Under the pieces are notes generated by a model. It searched no databases and was not told where the DNA came from. It saw only the letters and a program-made list of their open reading frames with translations. A program made the position numbers and the translations under genes. A stretch of 64,000 nucleotides of DNA from Rhodanobacter_A agri (lineage in GTDB: Bacteria; Pseudomonadota; Gammaproteobacteria; Xanthomonadales; Rhodanobacteraceae): positions 536,007 through 600,006 of the forward strand of contig NZ_JADIKL010000001.1 in the NCBI RefSeq assembly GCF_044904705.1. The letters run 5' to 3'. Shown here piece by piece: positions 59,341-64,000 of this stretch. Within the stretch, counting starts at the first letter, position 1; each line of letters starts with the position of its first letter.

Positions 59341-60102
59341 TTACTTCGCCGCGCGCTCGCGACGGCCTTCGCCGTCACGACGCGGTTCGCGGTCGCGGTC
59401 ACGCCGGCCTTCGCCGCCCTCACGACGCGACGGCGCCGGAGACTCGTCCTTCGGCTCCTGGCCGATCTGGGTCACGTCGAAGACTTCGCCCTTGTAGACC
59501 CACACCTTGATGCCGATGATGCCGTACTGGGTCTTCGCTTCGGCGGTGCCGTAGTCGATGTCCGCACGCAGGGTGTGCAGCGGCACGCGGCCTTCGCGCG
59601 CCCACTCGGAGCGAGCGATCTCGGCGCCGTTCAGACGACCGGACACGTTGATCTTGATGCCCAGCGCGCCCAGGCGCATCGCGTTGCCGACCGAGCGCTT
59701 CATCGCGCGGCGGAACATGATGCGGCGTTCCAGCTGCTGCGCGATCGACTCGGCTACCAGCTGGGCGTCCAGCTCGGGCTTGCGCACTTCGTTGACGTTG
59801 ATGTGCGTCGGGACGCCCATCAGGTCGCTGACTTCCTTGCGCAGCTTCTCGATATCCTCGCCCTTCTTGCCGATCACCACGCCCGGACGGGCGGTGTGGA
59901 TCGTCACGCGCGCGGTCTTGGCCGGGCGCTCGATCAGGATCTTCGAGATGCCGGCGGCAGCCAGCTTCTTCTTCAGCATCTCACGGACCTTGATGTCCGC
60001 CACGAGATACTTCGCGTAGTCGCCCTTGTTGGCGTACCACTTGGCGTTCCAGTCCTTGGCGATGCCGAGGCGGATGCCGGTGGGATGAACTTTATGACCC
60101 AT
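59341..60102 (-). CDS. rpsC: 30S ribosomal protein S3
   Basis: 253 aa, start MGHKVHPTGIRLGIAKDWNA. KH domain with VVIGKKGEDIEKLRKEV, then the C-terminal domain GALGIKINVSGRLNGAEIA. The last 30 or so residues form a charged Arg/Glu/Asp-rich tail (RREGGEGRRDRDREPRRDGE) longer than the 233-aa E. coli protein. Forms the mRNA entry site with S4 and S5. Confidence 0.97.
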   Translation of the reverse strand: MGHKVHPTGIRLGIAKDWNAKWYANKGDYAKYLVADIKVREMLKKKLAAAGISKILIERPAKTARVTIHTARPGVVIGKKGEDIEKLRKEVSDLMGVPTHINVNEVRKPELDAQLVAESIAQQLERRIMFRRAMKRSVGNAMRLGALGIKINVSGRLNGAEIARSEWAREGRVPLHTLRADIDYGTAEAKTQYGIIGIKVWVYKGEVFDVTQIGQEPKDESPAPSRREGGEGRRDRDREPRRDGEGRRERAAK

Positions 60103-60114
60103 CGTCTTCTCCTC

Positions 60115-60450
60115 TTACTCGCCGACGACCACGGTGATGTGGCTGGTGCGCTTCAGGATGCGGGAACCGCGACCCTTGGCGCGGGCATACATGCGCTTCA
60201 TCGCGGGACCTTCGTCCACGAAGATGCGCGAGACCTTCAGCTCGTCGACATCGGCGCCGAGGTTGTTCTCGGCGTTGGCGACTGCCGACAGCAGCACCTT
60301 GCGAACAAGGTGTGCGGCCTTCTTGTTGGTGAAGTTGAGCACGTCGCTGGCTCGGCCGACGGGCATGCCGCGGACCAGGTCAGCCACCAGGCGTGCCTTC
60401 TGCGCCGAGATGCGGGCGCCGCGCAGGATCGCTTTGGCTTCGGTGCTCAT
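60115..60450 (-). CDS. rplV: 50S ribosomal protein L22
   Basis: 111 aa from ATG 60450, which overlaps the rpsS stop (ATGA). Core LRGARISAQKARLVADLVRG and the tunnel hairpin region KRMYARAKGRGSRILKRTSH, where macrolide-resistance mutations occur in other species. Confidence 0.97.
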   Translation of the reverse strand: MSTEAKAILRGARISAQKARLVADLVRGMPVGRASDVLNFTNKKAAHLVRKVLLSAVANAENNLGADVDELKVSRIFVDEGPAMKRMYARAKGRGSRILKRTSHITVVVGE

Positions 60451-60722
60451 CACTTGCCCTTCTTGTCGCCGACGTGGCCCTTGAAGGTGCGCGTCACCGC
60501 GAACTCGCCGAGCTTGTGCCCGACCATGTTCTCGTTGATGAGCACCGGCACGTGCTGGCGGCCGTTGTGGATGGCGATGGTCAGGCCCACCATTTCGGGC
60601 AGGATCATCGAGCGACGCGACCAGGTCTTGATCGGGCGCTTGTTGTTGGCGGAAACCGCGGCTTCCACCTTCTTGGCGAGGTGAAGGTCGACGAACGGAC
60701 CTTTCTTCAGAGAGCGTGGCAT
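60450..60722 (-). CDS. rpsS: 30S ribosomal protein S19
   Basis: 90 aa, start MPRSLKKGPFVDLHLAKKVE. Signature TWSRRSMILPEMVGLTIAIH and HNGRQHVPVLINENMVGHKL. In the 30S head with S13. 12 bp after rplB. Confidence 0.97.
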   Translation of the reverse strand: MPRSLKKGPFVDLHLAKKVEAAVSANNKRPIKTWSRRSMILPEMVGLTIAIHNGRQHVPVLINENMVGHKLGEFAVTRTFKGHVGDKKGK

Positions 60723-60734
60723 GTCGGGTTCCTG

Positions 60735-61556
60735 TTACTTGCGGCGACGCACGATGAACTGCTGCGTGCGCTTGTTGTTGCGGGTCTTGTAACCCTTGGT
60801 CGGCGTGCCCCACGGGCTGACCGGATGACGGCCGCCGGAGGTACGGCCTTCACCACCGCCGTGCGGGTGGTCGACCGGGTTCATCACCACGCCGCGGACG
60901 GTCGGGCGGATACCCAGCCAGCGCTTGGCGCCGGCCTTGCCGAGCTTCTTCAGGCTGTGCTCGCCGTTGCCGACTTCACCGATGGTAGCGCGGCACTCGA
61001 CCGGCACGCGGCGCATTTCGCCTGAGCGAAGACGCAGCGTGGCGTAGCCGGACTCGCGGGCCACCAGCTGAACCGAGGCGCCGGCGGAGCGAGCGATCTG
61101 CGCGCCCTTGCCCGGCTTCATCTCGATGCAGTGGATGGTGGAACCCACCGGGATGCTGCGCAGCTGCAGGCAGTTGCCGGCCTTGATCGGCGCGTCGTGA
61201 CCGGACAGCAGACGGTCGCCCACCTGCACGCCCTTCGGCGCGATAATGTAGCGGCGCTCGCCGTCGGCGTAGCACAGCAGCGCGATGTGCGCGGTGCGGT
61301 TCGGATCGTATTCGATGCGCTCGACCTTGGCGGCAATGCCTTCCTTGTCGCGCTTGAAGTCGATGATGCGGTAATGCTGCTTGTGACCGCCGCCACGATG
61401 ACGCGTGGTGATGCGGCCGAAGTGGTTGCGACCGCCGGTCTTGGACTGCGACTCGGTCAACGCCGCGTACGGCGCGCCCTTGTGCAGGCCTTCGGTGCGG
61501 ACGCTGACTGCGTCGCGGCGACCCGGCGAGGTCGGCTTATGAGTGATCAGTGCCAT
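60735..61556 (-). CDS. rplB: 50S ribosomal protein L2
   Basis: 273 aa. N-terminal OB and SH3-like domains, then the peptidyl-transferase-proximal loop VMNPVDHPHGGGEGRTSGGR with the conserved His. Essential for subunit association and peptidyl transfer. 18 bp after rplW. Confidence 0.98.
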   Translation of the reverse strand: MALITHKPTSPGRRDAVSVRTEGLHKGAPYAALTESQSKTGGRNHFGRITTRHRGGGHKQHYRIIDFKRDKEGIAAKVERIEYDPNRTAHIALLCYADGERRYIIAPKGVQVGDRLLSGHDAPIKAGNCLQLRSIPVGSTIHCIEMKPGKGAQIARSAGASVQLVARESGYATLRLRSGEMRRVPVECRATIGEVGNGEHSLKKLGKAGAKRWLGIRPTVRGVVMNPVDHPHGGGEGRTSGGRHPVSPWGTPTKGYKTRNNKRTQQFIVRRRK

Positions 61557-61574
61557 CTCAATTCAACTCCTGGC

Positions 61575-61868
61575 TCAGGCCTTGGCCGACACGTCGATGG
61601 ACTGGCCATCGGCGAGGCGCACATAAGCCTTGCGCTTGCCCTGGCGGCTGCCAGCGCGGAAACGGAAGGACTTGACCTTGCCCCTGCTGTTGACGAGGTT
61701 CACCTGCTCGACCTTGACGTCGAACATCTTCTCCACCGCCTCACGGACATCGGCCTTGGTCGCCTCGGGGGCCACCACGAAAACGTACTGGTTGTGCTCG
61801 CTGACGCGAGCCGACTTCTCGGAGATGTGCGGCGCGCGCAGCGTGTCGAGAATGCGTTCGTTGCTCAT
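61575..61868 (-). CDS. rplW: 50S ribosomal protein L23
   Basis: 97 aa from ATG 61868 (MSNERILDTLRAPHISEKSA); a GTG three codons earlier is possible, but the ATG overlaps the rplD stop (ATGA). Motif KADVREAVEKMFDVKVEQVN. Docking site for trigger factor and SRP at the tunnel exit. Confidence 0.96.
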   Translation of the reverse strand: MSNERILDTLRAPHISEKSARVSEHNQYVFVVAPEATKADVREAVEKMFDVKVEQVNLVNSRGKVKSFRFRAGSRQGKRKAYVRLADGQSIDVSAKA

Positions 61869-62467
61869 GCCAGCCACTCCTCGATCTTCTTCACGGCGTC
61901 AACGGTCATGACGATGTGGTCGGAACCGACCAGACTGACCGGGTTCAGCGCCATCACGTCCAACACGTGCAGGTAGGGGATGTTGCGCGCGGCCAGGTAC
62001 AGCGCCTCGTTGGCATCCTCGGAAACCAGCAGCACGCGACCGGAAACCTGCAGCTCGGCGAGCTTGGCAACCATCGCCTTGGTCTTGGGCTGATCGACGC
62101 CGAAGCCCTCGACCACCTTCAGACGACCCTGGCGGTTCAGCTCGGCCAGAATCGAGCGGATCGCGACGCGGTAAGCCTTGCGGTTGACCTTCTGCTCGTA
62201 GCTGCGCGGCTTCGCGGCAAAGGTCACACCACCGCCCACGAAGATCGGGGCACGGTAGTCGCCGTGACGGGCGCCGCCGCCCTTCTGCTTCTTGAACTTC
62301 TTGGTGGTACCCGACAACTCACCACGCGACAGCTGCGCCTTGGTACCGGCGCGACCGCCGGCCTGGTACGCAACCACCACCTGGTGAATCAGGGCCTGCT
62401 TGAACTCGCCGCCGAACACTTCGTCCGACACGCTGAGCGGCTTGGCGCCAATGACATTCAGTTCCAT
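61865..62467 (-). CDS. rplD: 50S ribosomal protein L4
   Basis: 200 aa from ATG 62467 (MELNVIGAKPLSVSDEVFGG). The tunnel loop is GTKAQLSRGELSGTTKKFKK plus KQKGGGARHGDYRAPIFVGG. In E. coli, L4 also represses the S10 operon through its leader; whether that applies here is open. 11 bp after rplC. Confidence 0.97.
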   Translation of the reverse strand: MELNVIGAKPLSVSDEVFGGEFKQALIHQVVVAYQAGGRAGTKAQLSRGELSGTTKKFKKQKGGGARHGDYRAPIFVGGGVTFAAKPRSYEQKVNRKAYRVAIRSILAELNRQGRLKVVEGFGVDQPKTKAMVAKLAELQVSGRVLLVSEDANEALYLAARNIPYLHVLDVMALNPVSLVGSDHIVMTVDAVKKIEEWLA

Positions 62468-62478
62468 GGCGTCTCTCC

Positions 62479-63120
62479 TCAACCCTTGGTGGTCGGACGG
62501 ATGACGACGTCGCCACCGGTCGCACCGGGGACAGCGCCCTTCACCGCGATCAGGTGACGCTCGGCGTCGACCTTGACCACTTCCAGACCCTGCTGCGTGC
62601 GGTTCACCGCACCCATGTGGCCCGACATCTTCTTACCTGGGAACACGCGGCCCGGCGTCTGGCGCTGGCCGATCGAACCCGGCGCGCGGTGCGACAGCGA
62701 GTTACCGTGCGTCGCATCGCCCATCTTGAAGTTGTGGCGCTTGATGGTGCCCTGGAAGCCCTTGCCCTTCGAGACGCCGGCGACGTCGACGATCTGGCCG
62801 ACCGAGAACACCTCGTCCGCCTTGATCTCCGCGCCCACGCTGTACTTGCCGAGGTCGTCGGCGGACACGCGGAACTCCCACAAACCACGACCCGGCTCAA
62901 CTTTGGCCTTGGCGTAGTGGCCCTTCAGCGGCGCCGTCAGCAGGCTAGCGCGCTTCACACCCGCCGCGACCTGCACCGCGCTGTAGCCATCGTTGTCTTC
63001 CGTCTTCAGCTGGGTGACGCGGTTCGGGGTCGCTTCAATCAGCGTCACCGGAATCGAGCGTCCGTCCTCAGTGAAGAGTCGGCTCATGCCGCACTTGCGG
63101 CCTACCAGTCCGATACTCAT
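62479..63120 (-). CDS. rplC: 50S ribosomal protein L3
   Basis: 213 aa from ATG 63120 (MSIGLVGRKCGMSRLFTEDG). Motif KGKGFQGTIKRHNFKMGDAT followed by HGNSLSHRAPGSIGQRQTPG, which contains the Gln methylated by PrmB in relatives. One of two initiators of 50S assembly. 20 bp after rpsJ. Confidence 0.97.
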   Translation of the reverse strand: MSIGLVGRKCGMSRLFTEDGRSIPVTLIEATPNRVTQLKTEDNDGYSAVQVAAGVKRASLLTAPLKGHYAKAKVEPGRGLWEFRVSADDLGKYSVGAEIKADEVFSVGQIVDVAGVSKGKGFQGTIKRHNFKMGDATHGNSLSHRAPGSIGQRQTPGRVFPGKKMSGHMGAVNRTQQGLEVVKVDAERHLIAVKGAVPGATGGDVVIRPTTKG

Positions 63121-63140
63121 GTTCGTATCCTGTCTATCGC

Positions 63141-63452
63141 TCAACCGAGCTTGATCTGAACATCGACGCCAGCGGCGAGATCAAGCTTCATGAGCGCGTC
63201 CACGGTCTTGTCGTTGGGGTCGACGATGTCGAGCACACGCTTGTGGGTACGGGTCTCGTACTGGTCGCGTGCATCCTTGTCGACGTGCGGCGACACCAGA
63301 ATGGTGTAACGCTCGATCTTGGTCGGGAGCGGGATGGGGCCGAGCACCGTGGCGCCCGTGCGCTTGGCCGTCTCGACGATCTCGCTGGCCGAACGGTCGA
63401 TCAGACGATGATCGAACGCCTTGAGCCGAATGCGAATCTTCTGGTTCGCCAT
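63141..63452 (-). CDS. rpsJ: 30S ribosomal protein S10 (NusE)
   Basis: 103 aa from ATG 63452 with AGGA 8 nt upstream. Motifs IRIRLKAFDHRLIDRSASEI, GATVLGPIPLPTKIERYTIL and ILVSPHVDKDARDQYETRTH. Also partners NusB (encoded at 30264-30710) in antitermination. First gene of the S10 operon, behind a leader of about 300 nt. Confidence 0.98.
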   Translation of the reverse strand: MANQKIRIRLKAFDHRLIDRSASEIVETAKRTGATVLGPIPLPTKIERYTILVSPHVDKDARDQYETRTHKRVLDIVDPNDKTVDALMKLDLAAGVDVQIKLG

Positions 63453-63754
63453 AAACCGTGTCCTGTTATCAAAAGAACTTGAATGTGCAACGAGGCGGCT
63501 TCTCACCGCATCGCACTGCTCTCTGGAACCACCGGGGCCGCGCGATGCACAACCCCGACCTGCAAAACGCCAAGCGAGCACATGATGGCTCGCCTGGCGC
63601 AAATCCTGCTGCGCAGTTGGTGCGACGACGGGAATCGACCCGGAATCACACCTAACGCAATGGCCGTCCACGGCCTGCGAACTCGAAGCACTTCCTGCGC
63701 CTCATTTCGCGGTAAGCCAGTCGGAATCGCGTCCGCCCGGCAAGTGAGCTGCAA
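63453..63754 (-). promoter_or_regulatory. Structured leader of the S10 operon with possible attenuator
   Basis: About 295 nt between the predicted transcript start (near 63748) and rpsJ, without a credible gene. Hairpin 1 (63619-63652) pairs GGTGTGA with TCGCACC and CGGG with CCCG and ends in CCA, resembling a tRNA T-arm and 3' end. A small GGCCG hairpin lies at 63662-63675. Hairpin 2 (63569-63598) has an 11-bp stem (GCCAGGCGAGC/GCTCGCTTGGC, with wobble) followed by GTTTTG, a candidate attenuator. Control by L4, as in E. coli, is only an analogy. Confidence 0.55.
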
Positions 63755-63783
63755 AGTATAGCGGCAAATCCTGGCCGAGTGAA
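63755..63783 (-). promoter_or_regulatory. Predicted sigma-70 promoter of the S10 operon
   Basis: Minus strand: -35 TTCACT (63778-63783), 17-bp spacer, -10 TATACT (63755-63760). It lies between the tuf hairpin and rpsJ, so the S10 operon need not depend on read-through from tuf. Confidence 0.65.
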
Positions 63784-63824
63784 GCCCCCCCGGCGCAATT
63801 CGCCGAAGCTCCCCGAAACGACCT

Positions 63825-63852
63825 GCGGCGGACCGGTATGCCGGCCCGCCGC
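63825..63852 (-). terminator. Hairpin downstream of tuf, possible terminator
   Basis: GCGGCGG, one mismatch, CCGG, TATG loop, then the complementary arm: an 11-bp GC-rich stem 8 bp after the tuf stop. The T-tract that follows on the minus strand is short (TTT, 9-10 nt away), so termination may be partial. Confidence 0.45.
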
Positions 63853-63860
63853 GAGGGGTA

Positions 63861-64000
63861 TTACTTGATGACCTTGGCCACCACGCCGGCGCCGACGGTA
63901 CGGCCGCCTTCGCGAATGGCGAAGCGCAGACCCTGGTCCATCGCGATCGGGTGGATCAGGCTCACCACCATTTTGATGTTGTCGCCCGGCATCACCATCT
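63861..64000 (-). CDS. tuf: Elongation factor Tu, C-terminal end (5' part outside window)
   Basis: Last 46 codons of EF-Tu, stop TAA at 63861-63863. The visible residues read MVMPGDNIKMVVSLIHPIAM, then DQGLRFAIREGGRTVGAGVV, ending AKVIK: the beta-barrel domain 3 ending that is nearly invariant in bacteria. EF-Tu delivers aminoacyl-tRNA to the ribosome. Its place just upstream of rpsJ is the end of the str operon, whose other genes would lie outside the window. Confidence 0.97.
   Translation of the reverse strand, partial: MVMPGDNIKMVVSLIHPIAMDQGLRFAIREGGRTVGAGVVAKVIK

Noticed and set aside
63618..63690. A tRNA gene on the minus strand ending in CCA
   Set aside because: Only a T-arm-like core and 3' end are present. 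The T loop is one base short, and no matching 5' acceptor strand, D arm or anticodon arm lies upstream. The same bases form a 7+4-bp hairpin instead.
50192..64000. Ribosomal RNA genes or a CRISPR array near the ribosomal protein cluster
   Set aside because: No rRNA sequence and no regularly spaced repeats are seen; all of the region is explained by ribosomal genes and short gaps.

Overview
The window is GC-rich, gene-dense chromosomal DNA of a Gram-negative bacterium. TonB-dependent uptake, a TolC-family efflux system, DsbB, class II DAHP synthase, the long zinc-free form of S14, sigma-54 and sigma-70 type promoters and palindromic GAGAGGGG intergenic repeats fit a gammaproteobacterium of the Lysobacterales (Xanthomonadales), most likely Rhodanobacteraceae (Rhodanobacter/Dyella/Luteibacter-like). 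This placement is inference from gene content; no rRNA gene is present.

Layout. 1-11158 (minus): an ABC efflux locus read as adaptor, ATPase, TolC-type channel, then three tandem pairs of MacB/FtsX-type permeases (the last cut by the window edge). It is preceded at 11203-11311 by a consensus sigma-54 promoter and a palindromic enhancer-binding-protein site. 11538-16164 (minus): a TPR-sulfotransferase and a TonB-dependent receptor in one operon. 16437-20937 (plus): three translationally coupled genes, a Rieske monooxygenase of the quaternary-amine type, an AdiC-like transporter and a trimethylamine-dehydrogenase-like flavoprotein. This looks like an N-demethylation pathway for an unidentified methylated amine and is my best candidate for an undescribed system. 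20934-21946: a Fur-controlled hemP with a downstream unknown gene. 21954-27509: aldo/keto reductase, secreted alpha-L-fucosidase, a LysR regulator divergent from an epimerase-like gene with a clear operator, and a lipoprotein. 27641-31171 (minus): ribH-nusB-GNAT and thiL-pgpA, split by a convergent NTF2-like gene. 31419-39153: DJ-1/PfpI protein, then rng-yhdP-tldD. 39439-42716 (plus): a two-component system coupled to a Dph6-like PP-loop ATPase and a Mug-type glycosylase. 42710-49342: methyltransferase, two c-type cytochromes, amidase, a GDCCVxC protein, DAHP synthase and dsbB.

49501-64000 (minus): the end of tuf, then the S10, spc and alpha ribosomal operons in the usual order (rpsJ to rplQ, with secY and rpoA), ending in a strong intrinsic terminator. 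rpmJ is not between secY and rpsM. The unusually long gaps rpsN-rpsH and rpoA-rplQ hold, respectively, a good sigma-70-like promoter and a set of hairpins, and rpsJ has a structured leader of about 300 nt. Functions are read from family motifs; alignments to named reference proteins are from memory and are marked as such.
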